The notes beneath the pieces were generated by a model. The model was not told the DNA's origin. It worked only from the letters and a program-made list of their open reading frames with translations, and made no database searches. From Maribacter sp. MJ134 (GTDB taxonomy: Bacteria; Bacteroidota; Bacteroidia; Flavobacteriales; Flavobacteriaceae): a stretch of DNA of 64,000 bases. Positions 1-9,030 of this stretch are shown here, one piece after another. Within the stretch, counting starts at the first letter, position 1. Each line of letters begins with the position of its first letter. The position numbers and the translations under genes are program-made. The stretch is from contig NZ_CP034570.1 in NCBI RefSeq assembly GCF_003970695.1, forward strand, positions 3,348,001 through 3,412,000. The letters run 5' to 3'.

Positions 1-1407
1 CTCCAGATAGGTTTCTCTTGGTAAACTATCCAGTTCCTTGAGAATGGCACCCTTATTAAAAAAGGTAACCTCCTCTGCCAGGGTCATTTTAATTTTGTGC
101 CTACCATCACTTTTATCCTCAATATGTAGGAAATGTGAATTCTGGTAACTCTTTATCATAATTACGATGATACCTACGGCAAGTCCAAGTCCTATACCTA
201 TTAAAAGGTCGGTAAAAATGATACCGATCACCGTTACAAAGAAGGGAACGGATTGTTTCCAGCCCAAGGCATACATTTGTTTGAACAATGAGGGCTTAGC
301 AAGTTTAAAACCTACGATAAATAGAACAGCCGCCAAAACCGAAAGCGGAATCATATTGAGTAATCTGGGTATTAAAATAACCGATATCAAAAGAAAAAAG
401 CCATGAATTATTGCGGACATTTTAGTTTTTCCTCCAGACTGAATGTTCGCTGAACTACGAACGATAACTTGTGTTATAGGTAACCCACCGATTAAGCCCG
501 AAATAATATTTCCTGTTCCCTGCGCTAATAACTCCCTATTCGTAGGGGTTACATTTTTTTCGGGATCAAGTTTGTCCGTTGCCTCCACACAGAGTAGCGT
601 TTCTAAACTGGCCACAAGTGCAATAGTAAATGCGGTTACCCAGATTTGAGGATTTGTAATTGCTCCGAAATTTGGAAAACTGAATTGCCCTAAAAATGAA
701 GCAGCATCCTCAGGAATGGGAACACTTACCAAGTGTTCTGCGGATATAGCTAAAGTTTCACTGTCTTTGGTAAGGATATAAAATAGAATGCCTACAGCAA
801 CAGCTACTAACGGGCCCTGCACAAGTTGGAAGAATTTACCTTTTTTAGAAAGGACTTTGTCCCACAATAGTAAAATACTTAACCCTATTATGGCTATTAA
901 TGTAGCTCCCGGACTAATATTGTTAACGGTCTCCAGAATTTCCGAAAAGGTATTTTGCCCATCGACCTGAAAGAAAGCAAAGTCTCCTTCTGGGTCAGGA
1001 TCATAACCGAAGAAGTGAGGAATCTGTTTTAAAATAATTATGATACCGATTCCAGTAAGCATTCCCTTTATTACGGAAGAAGGAAAATAATATCCAATAA
1101 TTCCTGCTTTAAGAATACCAAAGACTATTTGAATTATACCACCAAGGACAACTGCCAATAGAAAGTTTTGATACCCTCCTAAAGCGCCAATAGCGGTCAA
1201 CACAATAGCGGCTAAACCGGCGGCCGGACCACTTACGCCTATTTTAGAACCGCTTAAGGACCCTACTACTATTCCCCCCACGATACCGGCTATTAACCCT
1301 GAAAAGAGCGGTGCGCCACTTGCCAATGCTATACCTAGACATAGCGGTAGTGCTACGAAAAATACCACAATACTGGCAGGGAGGTCATGTTTTAAATACT
1401 TGAACAT
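1..1407 (-). CDS. SulP family inorganic anion transporter (3' part outside window)
   Basis: Multi-pass membrane carrier of the SulP/SLC26 family, which moves sulfate, bicarbonate or related anions across the inner membrane. I translated 469 codons from the ATG at 1407 to the window edge without a stop. The N-terminus (MFKYLKHDLPASIVVF) leads straight into the first helix, with the family's early GPAAGL segment and a string of hydrophobic helices. The last ~30 residues before the edge look like the start of the cytoplasmic STAS domain, so perhaps 50-100 residues are missing. The short N-terminus and the early PASIVVFFVALPL stretch resemble bicarbonate/BicA-like members, but substrate cannot be read from sequence. 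A second, different SulP gene lies at 43305-44933. Confidence 0.9.
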   Translation of the reverse strand, partial: MFKYLKHDLPASIVVFFVALPLCLGIALASGAPLFSGLIAGIVGGIVVGSLSGSKIGVSGPAAGLAAIVLTAIGALGGYQNFLLAVVLGGIIQIVFGILKAGIIGYYFPSSVIKGMLTGIGIIIILKQIPHFFGYDPDPEGDFAFFQVDGQNTFSEILETVNNISPGATLIAIIGLSILLLWDKVLSKKGKFFQLVQGPLVAVAVGILFYILTKDSETLAISAEHLVSVPIPEDAASFLGQFSFPNFGAITNPQIWVTAFTIALVASLETLLCVEATDKLDPEKNVTPTNRELLAQGTGNIISGLIGGLPITQVIVRSSANIQSGGKTKMSAIIHGFFLLISVILIPRLLNMIPLSVLAAVLFIVGFKLAKPSLFKQMYALGWKQSVPFFVTVIGIIFTDLLIGIGLGLAVGIIVIMIKSYQNSHFLHIEDKSDGRHKIKMTLAEEVTFFNKGAILKELDSLPRETYLE

Positions 1408-1476
1408 AGAAGATGATTTTTAGTCCTAAAAAGAAGTCAGGATAGATTATTTACTTAGAAAAAAGGATGTGAAAAA

Positions 1477-1776
1477 TTATACTTTTAATTTGGGAGGAGG
1501 CAGTAAAATCTCCACGGAATTGGCATAATAAGTTTTTGAAAAGTTGTTGCTATGGTTGGATGATTTTTTCTCCAAAGAAGAGACAACAATAATACGTGCA
1601 TCGAACCATATAAGGTTTTCATCCAGTTCGTTCTTCTCTTCATTTTTACTTTCATCTTCGTTAAAATCTGCGAGTAGAGTGATATCGTTATCCAATTCAA
1701 ATAGCGTCACTACCGAGGGCGCAACGATAGCGATAGAAACCAAAATAGAGAAAAATAAAACAAATGATGATTTCAT
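1477..1776 (-). CDS. small secreted or membrane-anchored protein, unknown function
   Basis: A 99-residue protein that I do not recognise. Residues 1-22 form a hydrophobic, signal-peptide-like segment. The rest is acidic in the middle (DEN/EEKNELDEN region) and ends in a short proline run, LLPPPKLKV. Small periplasmic proteins ending in a PPP motif are common in Flavobacteriaceae. It sits 70 bases upstream of the SulP gene on the same strand and 60 bases downstream of batE, so it may be cotranscribed with either. No catalytic motif is visible. Confidence 0.6.
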   Translation of the reverse strand: MKSSFVLFFSILVSIAIVAPSVVTLFELDNDITLLADFNEDESKNEEKNELDENLIWFDARIIVVSSLEKKSSNHSNNFSKTYYANSVEILLPPPKLKV

Positions 1777-1835
1777 ACTATAAAAACATGTAATGTAAAT
1801 ATAATAGTATTGCTACTGCTATTTGTTAAAATAAT

Positions 1836-2594
1836 CTAAAAATCTTTTAAGACCTTAATATGCTGTGAGGGTACCCAACCAGTTTTACCGTCGGCGAGCC
1901 TTATGCGTTTCCAATCATTGAGCTTCTCAATAATGTTTACTTTGGTGCCTGCATGTAATACAAATATTTCGTCGCTGCCCGTGTTGGGTTCTGATTGTAT
2001 CCCTATTTCATCTGCGAATACGATTGCAGGTTGTTGCTTTTGAAAATCACTGTACTGTACAAAGGCAAAAACTATGCTCAAAATTGTGAGAAACAAGGAC
2101 ACCAGACTACCGATAAATGCCCATCTTTTTCTAGAAGCATATTGCGCATAATAAAAGACGATATAGAGTATTACAAATAAAATCATCAACCCCACTCCTA
2201 GCTTGGCCCATTGATCAAAGGACAGTTGAGCGGTAATGGTTTTATAAAACCTGGAAAGGCCTGTTTCTGGCATGGTGTCTATAGCATCTAAGGTCATTTG
2301 TTGAGCATACCCCAAATTATTCATTATTTCTTTATCCTCAGGAGCTAATAACAAGGCTTTTTCATAGTAATAGATACTTTGAGCAATGTCGTTTAATTTA
2401 TAATAGGAGTTGCCAAGATTAAAGTAGAGTGATGCGGAGTGCTGTCCGTCTTCCAAAATAGCATTATAAAACCCGATCGCCTTCTCGTAATCACCTTCAT
2501 TGTAGGCTGCCGTGGCATTATCAAACAGGGTTTCCTCCTGTGCAAAAACCAGAAAACCAAATAGTAGAACCAATATGTTACAAAATCTTTTCAC
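1836..2594 (-). CDS. batE: BatE: TPR and SH3 domain membrane protein
   Basis: Last gene of the Bat (Bacteroides aerotolerance) operon. Its 252 residues begin with a signal peptide ending near residue 19 (LVFAQ). Two to three tetratricopeptide repeats follow at about 25-95, then two transmembrane helices around 130-185, and a C-terminal bacterial SH3 domain (about 190-250) ending in a typical GWVPSQHIKVL strand. The start is GTG at 2594, chosen because the signal peptide begins exactly there; it lies 4 bases after the batD stop. TPR plus SH3 suggests a scaffold in the periplasmic/inner-membrane Bat complex; its biochemical activity is not known in the family. Confidence 0.88.
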   Translation of the reverse strand: MKRFCNILVLLFGFLVFAQEETLFDNATAAYNEGDYEKAIGFYNAILEDGQHSASLYFNLGNSYYKLNDIAQSIYYYEKALLLAPEDKEIMNNLGYAQQMTLDAIDTMPETGLSRFYKTITAQLSFDQWAKLGVGLMILFVILYIVFYYAQYASRKRWAFIGSLVSLFLTILSIVFAFVQYSDFQKQQPAIVFADEIGIQSEPNTGSDEIFVLHAGTKVNIIEKLNDWKRIRLADGKTGWVPSQHIKVLKDF

Positions 2595-2598
2595 TTGC

Positions 2599-4377
2599 CT
2601 ATAGTTGCTTGTCCATTACTGATATAGTTTCACTTGCCTTATCATAGTCGTTTTGCATTTGCACATCGGAGAAAGGACTATACCTTGCCGCTTCGCAATT
2701 TTTAAGAAGTTCAACAAAGCTGTTAATGGTATTGTCATCCACTTGTTTTTTTGAAAGTAGTTCAGCTATCTTATCCTTACTGAATTCCGAGGTCTCTATC
2801 TTTAATTTGGCCTTTAAATAATTGTGTAACGCCTTTTCTAGCGCAACGTAAAAAGATTCTTTTTGACCTAGTTCTTTTTTGGCTTTTGAAAGATATTTTC
2901 TAGCGAGCCTATTTGCCTTTTTAACCTTGTTCCCTACTACATCACTTGCAATTTCATCTCTTTTTTTTCTGAATAAAATAGCTAATGGAATTAACAATAA
3001 AGGTCCTAACAACAGTGCATAGAACAAGTTAGAACCAAAAAAATAATTAGACCCAACGGGCTTTAAGTTAGGGGCGAGTTTTATAAAATTAAATTGATTA
3101 TTGGCAGCGATTACATTTTGTTTGTTAGAGCCTGCCGTGCCGGTGGTGTTAGAAACACCATTTGATGGCCCCTCTAAGACATTCACTATAATTTCATCAG
3201 AACTTAATGTAGTGTATTTTTCTGTTTTTGGGTTGAAATAGCTGAATTTTATAGGAGGAATCGGATACTTACCTCTAAAGGAAGGAACGATTGTAAAGTT
3301 GTTACTGACTTTTCCTTGCATTCCGCCTAAGGTTGTGCGTACGCCTTCTGTAAATTCAGGTTCGTAAACCTCTAGCGAACTCGGTAAAACAGGCTCTGGA
3401 AGCTTAAACAGTTTTAGGTTTCCCCTGCCACTGACCTCAACTATGGCCTGTAAAGATTCAGACGCGTTAAGGCTGGTCTTACTCGTAGAAACGGAAAAAT
3501 CAAAATCGCCCACAGCTCCATTGAAACCCTCAGGCTGGTTTTTAATAGGAAGGCTTTTTACGTTGATGGTACGTTTACCGGCAGAGACAGTTTTATTGGT
3601 TTGCGAATAGACCCTACCGCCAAAAAAATCTCTTTTGTTTGTAGGAACATCAACAGTAACATCTAGGGATAACGGCTCAATTTCCAACTCCCCTGATTTT
3701 TGAGGATACAGGACCACTCTTTTAAGTATTACGTATCGATAAGGTTTCCCTTTGTAAGTCCCGTTTTGAGCGTTTAAGCTAGACACCTTAATATCCTGAC
3801 TCCAAAAGTTGTTGTATTTGGGGTTATCCAAGGGCTGATAGTTGGACACACTGATGGTAGGACTTACGTATAATTTATAAACAACACTTATGGCTTCGTT
3901 CAAATAGGGGTTTGTTTTGGAAACCTCGGCCACTAAATGTAAATTTTCATCGGCAACGTCATCGGCGGTCATTTGGTCACTAGGCTTGTCTACTGCCGCA
4001 GTTACCTCAATATCTTTTGCAAGAGATTTAAAAGTTTGCCCATCAATGACTATGGTTGCCTGCTTAATGGTGAACTTACCTCTTGCTGTAGGAGCAAGGG
4101 TATACGAATAGGTTTTAGAATAACTACGCACTCCATTAATCCAGGAAGAACTTATGGATTGCGAAGGGCCCATGAGTACCCTGAAGCCGGCAAAGTCAGG
4201 AGGATTAAAGTTATCTCCGTCCTTGTTCATGGTAAAATCTACCCTAAGACGCTCGTTGATACCAAGTTTAGATTTGCTCAGTTTCATTTCAAAAGTCACC
4301 GCATTCTTATCCTGAGCGCCCAGAAAAATGGCGAACAAGAATAAGGGTATGCAAACAATGAGCTTCTTATAATTCAT
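2599..4377 (-). CDS. batD: BatD: aerotolerance protein with large periplasmic region
   Basis: 592-residue BatD family protein. A signal peptide (residues 1-21, ending LGAQ) is followed by a long beta-rich periplasmic region made of repeated immunoglobulin-like segments. A single transmembrane helix near residue 450-470 precedes a basic, helical cytoplasmic tail of about 120 residues. It lies 4 bases upstream of batE and 6 bases downstream of batC, so it is clearly part of one operon. BatD is thought to work with the VWA proteins BatA/BatB in an envelope complex; the proposed role in oxidative-stress tolerance comes from the family, not from this sequence. Confidence 0.9.
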   Translation of the reverse strand: MNYKKLIVCIPLFLFAIFLGAQDKNAVTFEMKLSKSKLGINERLRVDFTMNKDGDNFNPPDFAGFRVLMGPSQSISSSWINGVRSYSKTYSYTLAPTARGKFTIKQATIVIDGQTFKSLAKDIEVTAAVDKPSDQMTADDVADENLHLVAEVSKTNPYLNEAISVVYKLYVSPTISVSNYQPLDNPKYNNFWSQDIKVSSLNAQNGTYKGKPYRYVILKRVVLYPQKSGELEIEPLSLDVTVDVPTNKRDFFGGRVYSQTNKTVSAGKRTINVKSLPIKNQPEGFNGAVGDFDFSVSTSKTSLNASESLQAIVEVSGRGNLKLFKLPEPVLPSSLEVYEPEFTEGVRTTLGGMQGKVSNNFTIVPSFRGKYPIPPIKFSYFNPKTEKYTTLSSDEIIVNVLEGPSNGVSNTTGTAGSNKQNVIAANNQFNFIKLAPNLKPVGSNYFFGSNLFYALLLGPLLLIPLAILFRKKRDEIASDVVGNKVKKANRLARKYLSKAKKELGQKESFYVALEKALHNYLKAKLKIETSEFSKDKIAELLSKKQVDDNTINSFVELLKNCEAARYSPFSDVQMQNDYDKASETISVMDKQL

Positions 4378-4383
4378 AGCGTA

Positions 4384-5223
4384 TTACCAATCCTTTTCAT
4401 TTTTAATTTTAGCGCCCTTCACTTTTTTGGCGTCAATTTTATCCTGTACTTTTTTCTCTGCATTCTGCATTGCTCGCAACAAATTCTCTATTTGTTGTTT
4501 AGATAGCTGATTGGGCCGTGGTTGCTGCTGTTCTTTAGGTTGGTCTCCTTGCTCTGGCTTTTTCTTCTGTTCCTCTTTCTTATCGCCGTCTCCTTCTTTG
4601 TTTTCATCTTTCTGCTCGTCGCCTTTATCACCCTTATCTCCTTCGTCTCCCTCGTCTTTTTTATCTTGGTCTTTCTTATCCTTATTATCCCCTTCCTTAT
4701 TTTCGTCCTTATCTTTTTTGTCGTCCTTGTTTTCGTCGTTTTTATCTTTTTTATCCTCGTCCTTCTTCAAGAGCTCTTTCGCTAGGGCTAAATTATATCT
4801 TGTTTCCTCATCTTTTGGATTATTCCTCAAAGCCTCTTTGTAGGCCTCCACGGCTTTGGCGTAGTCTTTACGCTTCATAAAAACATTACCCATATTGTGA
4901 TAGGCCTTGTGCTTATCCTTTTTGTTCGTCGCAGTCTCCCCCGCCTCTTTAAATCTACCAAAGGCCTCGCTAAAGGTGGCATTGTTGTAGTAGGCGTTTC
5001 CTAAATTGTAGGGTGCTGCGGCGTTATCGGGACTTTTTGCGATAGCTTTTCTGTAATCTACCTCGGCTTCAATAAAATTGTTCTCGGACAATTTCTTATT
5101 AGCATCCCATGTATGATTAATTGAGTTGTTGAGATTCTGCTGCTTTTCTTTTAATTCTTCATCTTGGGCAAAGATCAATGCCGACATAAAGAACAAGAAT
5201 AGTAGGGGTATAAACTTCTTCAT
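4384..5223 (-). CDS. batC: BatC: TPR protein with charged low-complexity tail
   Basis: 279 residues: signal peptide 1-19 (ending IFAQ), then at least three tetratricopeptide repeats between about 35 and 160 (for example YNLGNAYYN and HNMGNVFMKRKDYAKAV). About 85 residues follow made almost only of K, D, E, G, N and Q, and a short helical C-terminus. The low-complexity stretch is coded by simple GAT/AAA/GAA-rich DNA at about 4500-4760, where the opposite strand is open but meaningless. It sits one base from the batB stop. The TPR region probably docks other Bat proteins; the charged linker may be flexible. Confidence 0.88.
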   Translation of the reverse strand: MKKFIPLLFLFFMSALIFAQDEELKEKQQNLNNSINHTWDANKKLSENNFIEAEVDYRKAIAKSPDNAAAPYNLGNAYYNNATFSEAFGRFKEAGETATNKKDKHKAYHNMGNVFMKRKDYAKAVEAYKEALRNNPKDEETRYNLALAKELLKKDEDKKDKNDENKDDKKDKDENKEGDNKDKKDQDKKDEGDEGDKGDKGDEQKDENKEGDGDKKEEQKKKPEQGDQPKEQQQPRPNQLSKQQIENLLRAMQNAEKKVQDKIDAKKVKGAKIKNEKDW

Positions 5224-5224
5224 T

Positions 5225-6271
5225 TTATTCGATATGTTTTTCGTTGAAAAGATTTAATTTCTTAAGCCACTTGGTTTTACGGTCCAAGACAAAAATATCT
5301 AAAAAAAGGAACAAAAGACCTGCTCCGAGGAACCATTGAAATTGGTCTTTGTACTCCGCAAATTGTTTGGCTTCAAACTCTTTTTTATCCATTTGAAGCA
5401 ATTCTTCCTTAATAAAGGCTACGGCATCCTCCGTATTTGAACCATCTATATAGGTTCCATCGCCTTCTTCGGCGATATCTATTAGTACTTCTTGATTTAG
5501 TTTTGTGATGACCACCTCACCCTGCAAATCTTTTTTTAAACTTTCCAGGACGCCATTTCTTTTTAAAGGTATTGGAGCACCTTTAGGCTTACCAACACCT
5601 ATAGTATATATTTTGATGCCGGCGTCAATGGCTTCTTCAACAGCGTTTAAGGTCTGCCCACCAGAATGGTCTTCACCATCGGAAATAATGAAAAGTACCC
5701 TATTGGTTTGTTCATCATCATCATAAAAGGTTGTTGCCAATTCAATAGCTTCATTAATTGCCGTTCCCTGAGAGCTTAGCATGTCCGTATTCATGCTTTG
5801 CAGAAACATTTTAGCCGCACCATAATCGGTCGTTATAGGTAATTGTGGAAAAGCTTGTCCTGCGTACGCAATGATACCAACCCTATCGCTGGCCAACTGA
5901 TTAATGATTTCCGAAACCAATCGTTTGGCCTTTTCCATTCTGTTGGGCGCAATATCCTCGGCTAACATACTCTTAGAAACATCGACAGCAAAAACGATAT
6001 CCACACCCTCTCTTTTCACCGTTTCCAACTTGGTCCCGATTTTGGGGTTTACGAGACCTATAATGAGCCCAGAAAGACCTAACAGAAAAAAAAGTAGTTT
6101 TAAAGTGCCTTTGTATTGAGATTTATTAGGGGTCAGTCTTTTGAGTAACAGGCTATCCGCAAATTTCTTTTGTGTTCTTTTTTTCCATAGCAGTAAAAGC
6201 AGGAATAGAGTTACTATCACCGGAAGGATGAAAAGCAAATAGAAATATATTTTTTCGTCTAACTGAATCAT
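5225..6271 (-). CDS. batB: BatB: von Willebrand factor A membrane protein
   Basis: 348-residue inner-membrane protein with two N-terminal helices (about 8-28 and 56-75), a VWA domain (about 90-285) and a C-terminal helix near 315-335. The metal-ion-dependent adhesion site is intact: D97-x-S99-x-S101 in AVDVSKSM, followed by later TDYG and ISDGEDH segments. It is a paralogue of the upstream BatA. The first helix pair anchors the VWA domain in the periplasm, where such domains bind partners through a divalent metal. The gene is 98 bases from batA and one base from batC, so translation of batB and batC is probably coupled. Confidence 0.92.
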   Translation of the reverse strand: MIQLDEKIYFYLLFILPVIVTLFLLLLLWKKRTQKKFADSLLLKRLTPNKSQYKGTLKLLFFLLGLSGLIIGLVNPKIGTKLETVKREGVDIVFAVDVSKSMLAEDIAPNRMEKAKRLVSEIINQLASDRVGIIAYAGQAFPQLPITTDYGAAKMFLQSMNTDMLSSQGTAINEAIELATTFYDDDEQTNRVLFIISDGEDHSGGQTLNAVEEAIDAGIKIYTIGVGKPKGAPIPLKRNGVLESLKKDLQGEVVITKLNQEVLIDIAEEGDGTYIDGSNTEDAVAFIKEELLQMDKKEFEAKQFAEYKDQFQWFLGAGLLFLFLDIFVLDRKTKWLKKLNLFNEKHIE

Positions 6272-6277
6272 AATGTA

Positions 6278-6317
6278 CTCGATAATCGAGATTTATAATG
6301 CTCCGACGCTTGCGTCG
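6278..6317. other. two short perfect hairpins in the batA-batB gap
   Basis: Inside an otherwise tightly packed operon the 98-base gap between batA and batB carries two perfect dyads: CTCGAT/ATCGAG around one base (6278-6290) and CGACGC/GCGTCG around TT (6304-6317). Neither is followed by a T tract on the minus strand, so they are not good terminators. They could act in mRNA processing or as a brake between the two VWA genes. Confidence 0.35.
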
Positions 6318-6369
6318 AAATAAATAATGGCTTTTCTTCTAATGCCTCTTGGATTTGGCCTGGGGTCAT

Positions 6370-7368
6370 TTACACAAAGCTCCTAAATACCGTATTTCTT
6401 AAAATCCATTCTAAAAGCAATAGCGCTCCTGCTATTAGTATCCATGGTCTAAATTTTTCTTCGTATCTATAATATTTGAACTCTTCTATTTCCGTTTTTT
6501 CTAGTTTGTTGATCTCGTCGTATATCTCCTCTAACGTTTCGTTATCAGTAGCTCTAAAGTATTTTCCGCCTGTAACTTGCGCAATATCCTGCAGCAGTTC
6601 TTCATCTATTTCTACTTGCCGCATACCATATCTAAACGATTTATCGGCGTTATAAGCAATTGGTGTTAAGGCGTTGCCATTAGTGCCTAGACCAATAGTG
6701 TACGTTTTAATGTCAAACTCGATAGCCAGGTCTGCTGCCGTTTGGGGTTCAATAAAGCCAGAATTATTGACACCATCCGTTAAGAGAATAATAATTTTAC
6801 TTTTTGCTTTGCTTTCCTTTAGTCGGTTTACAGAGGTGGCCAGTCCCATACCAATGGCCGTTCCGTCCTCTAATTGTCCATAGGTTATCTCTCTAAGAGC
6901 ACCCAAAACTATAGACTTGTCCGTAGTAATTGGGGTTTTAGTAAAGCTCTCACCAGCATAAGCTACAAGTCCAATACGGTCGTTAGGTCTCTTTTTTATA
7001 AAACTTGCAGCTACTTTTTTTAGGGCGGCCAATCGGTTAGGTTTCAAATCCTTGGCCAACATACTCGAAGAGACATCGATAGCGATAACGATATCTATAC
7101 CCTTCGTTGTTTTGGTTCGTGTTGAAATATCTTCTGTCTGTGGTCTTGCCATGGCAACTATGATGGCCGCCAGAGCCAAAAGCCTTAATAGGAAAAGTAC
7201 ATGTTTCAGTTTGGGCAAAAAACTGCTGTAACCAAATGCGTTAATAGTGGCTATGCGTAACGAGGCGTTCTGTTCTTTTTGTTTAAAGATATACCAAAGT
7301 ATGGCTACTGGCAGTAATAGAAATAGCCAAAAGAAATCAGGATTTGCAAAGGATATATTCTCTAACAT
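6370..7368 (-). CDS. batA: BatA: von Willebrand factor A membrane protein
   Basis: 332 residues with two N-terminal transmembrane segments (about 12-28 and 55-73), a VWA domain and a C-terminal helix at about 305-325. The metal site D98-x-S100-x-S102 (AIDVSSSM) and the later LLTDGVNNSG segment are intact. It is paralogous to BatB. The start codon directly abuts the stop of the upstream 553-residue gene (7369), so the genes are cotranscribed. Family knowledge places BatA with BatB-E in an envelope complex energised or chaperoned by the MoxR ATPase encoded at the head of the operon. Confidence 0.92.
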   Translation of the reverse strand: MLENISFANPDFFWLFLLLPVAILWYIFKQKEQNASLRIATINAFGYSSFLPKLKHVLFLLRLLALAAIIVAMARPQTEDISTRTKTTKGIDIVIAIDVSSSMLAKDLKPNRLAALKKVAASFIKKRPNDRIGLVAYAGESFTKTPITTDKSIVLGALREITYGQLEDGTAIGMGLATSVNRLKESKAKSKIIILLTDGVNNSGFIEPQTAADLAIEFDIKTYTIGLGTNGNALTPIAYNADKSFRYGMRQVEIDEELLQDIAQVTGGKYFRATDNETLEEIYDEINKLEKTEIEEFKYYRYEEKFRPWILIAGALLLLEWILRNTVFRSFV

Positions 7369-9030
7369 TTAAACTTCCGTTTTAACCTCTACCGTAGTTA
7401 ATATTCTGTCTACAATTTCTTGTGCATAAGTGTCATCATCCAGCCAAGTGATAATTATGTATTGCTGAAAACCCTTGCCTCCGAACAATAGCACGGTATA
7501 TTTTCCTTTGATTAATTCTTCAGATTCTGGCACGGCGAATTTTCCACTACCAAATATTTTCTGGCCTTTTACACCACTAATAGTAGTAAACTCTTCTTGC
7601 TTGGTAATGATATTCTTAGCGCCTTGACTTTCAAAACCTTTGATGATTTGTTCCAATGTTTTGCCAAAATCGGGTTCCGCCTCAGGGTTCATGGTTACCG
7701 AGGTGGTTCCTATAGTAAATAAGCCTACGGCACTTCTATACCCAAAAGCCTGTATATCCGTAATTGTGGCCTTTGCTTCTGGCGGTAACTTTACCTCTTG
7801 CCGAACCAGTACTTTTGGCGTTTCTAGAACAATAGGTGGGTAGCCGTACGAGCTAGAAATCCAATCGCTTTCCAGTAATTCTTTTGTTGGATGTCCAAGA
7901 ACGGTATCCTTCAGGTAGGTAAACCCAAATTTAAATCCTGCTATGGATGTTCCGATGAGGAGTAATGCCGCTAAGGAAGCTATTCCTATGATTAGCTTTT
8001 TCTTTTGTTTTTTCCGTTCCTGCTCTTCTTGGTATTCTGCTAATTGCATCAATTCTTCTTCCGTTGGCTCTGGTAAAGCATCATGCGTCTGTACTACAAT
8101 TTGCTCCACTAGTTTTCTGTCGCGTTCCGCGGCTGCGGTAGAAGGTTTTGATTTGGCGAATTTCACCAAATCCGCCGTTTGTAGAATGTTCTTGAACTGG
8201 TTAATAGTGTCTATCTCTAAATCTAGCTCACCAGAGTCTCGTAGTAATTCCAACTTATCTATCAACTGTCCGGTGGTACTTTCCAAGGCTGATACATGCG
8301 CGTCTTCTTCTAAATAAGAACGGACTATGGTGGTTAACTCGGAATAGTATTCCTTGAACTCGTCCTGAATGAGGTATTTTGAGTTTTCTAAACGTTTTAA
8401 TTCTAACAATGCACGGTCGTAAGGGGGCAACAAGGCTTCTTTTTCTTCTTCGCTCAGCGGCTTTTTACGAAGTACGAACCAATAGAACAACCCAGCTAGA
8501 ACTAGAAGTATAAAGAGTCCTATCAATAGATATTTCCATAGATCCGCATTATTTTTTTCGACCGAAATCAGCGGTTTGATATCATATAAATTTTGGGCGA
8601 TAGTATCAACGGGAACCGTAGCAACATCAATAAATAAGGAATCCGTAAAATAGCCAGTACCATTAATCTCTATACGTTGGGTAGGTAGTTTGTAACGGCC
8701 AGAGTCAAATTGTGTGAGGGCGTATATTTTCTGTAATGTAAGCCTATCCTTTTTTCTAGTGGTATCCGTTGCGTAAGCCTCCACGGTTTCCAAAGGCGAA
8801 AAGGTTTGGCCTTCTGGAAATATAACTTGATCAACGGAATCTACCTCAACTGAAACCGTCCATTGTACTTGATCTCCGATTTTAATGAAGGTGGTGTCTA
8901 CCGCTGAGGTAATTTTAGGGTTTTCTTGGGCAGCGATTAGTGATGTAACCAGAACAAAGCACAAAAAGACAATTCGTTTTAGTAAAAACGAACCGTGCTG
9001 AATTCTAGGTGTAAAAACGCTATACATCAT
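7369..9030 (-). CDS. Bat-operon membrane protein of the BatD-like/DUF4381-like type
   Basis: 553 residues. A signal peptide (ending near SLIAAQ) leads a ~140-residue periplasmic beta domain. A transmembrane helix (KYLLIGLFILLVLAGLFYWF, around 165-185) and a long helical cytoplasmic segment follow. A second helix (about 345-365) precedes a C-terminal alpha/beta domain of ~180 residues. The start is placed at ATG 9030, which shares TGATG with the DUF58 stop; a TTG codon lies just before. The first half resembles a short BatD; the C-terminal half has no assignment I can defend. Its place between the DUF58 gene and batA is usual for flavobacterial operons. Confidence 0.8.
   Translation of the reverse strand: MMYSVFTPRIQHGSFLLKRIVFLCFVLVTSLIAAQENPKITSAVDTTFIKIGDQVQWTVSVEVDSVDQVIFPEGQTFSPLETVEAYATDTTRKKDRLTLQKIYALTQFDSGRYKLPTQRIEINGTGYFTDSLFIDVATVPVDTIAQNLYDIKPLISVEKNNADLWKYLLIGLFILLVLAGLFYWFVLRKKPLSEEEKEALLPPYDRALLELKRLENSKYLIQDEFKEYYSELTTIVRSYLEEDAHVSALESTTGQLIDKLELLRDSGELDLEIDTINQFKNILQTADLVKFAKSKPSTAAAERDRKLVEQIVVQTHDALPEPTEEELMQLAEYQEEQERKKQKKKLIIGIASLAALLLIGTSIAGFKFGFTYLKDTVLGHPTKELLESDWISSSYGYPPIVLETPKVLVRQEVKLPPEAKATITDIQAFGYRSAVGLFTIGTTSVTMNPEAEPDFGKTLEQIIKGFESQGAKNIITKQEEFTTISGVKGQKIFGSGKFAVPESEELIKGKYTVLLFGGKGFQQYIIITWLDDDTYAQEIVDRILTTVEVKTEV

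Noticed and set aside
4511-4843. Serine/leucine-rich open frames opposite batC
   Set aside because: They mirror the lysine/aspartate/glutamate-rich low-complexity segment of BatC on the other strand and have no family likeness.
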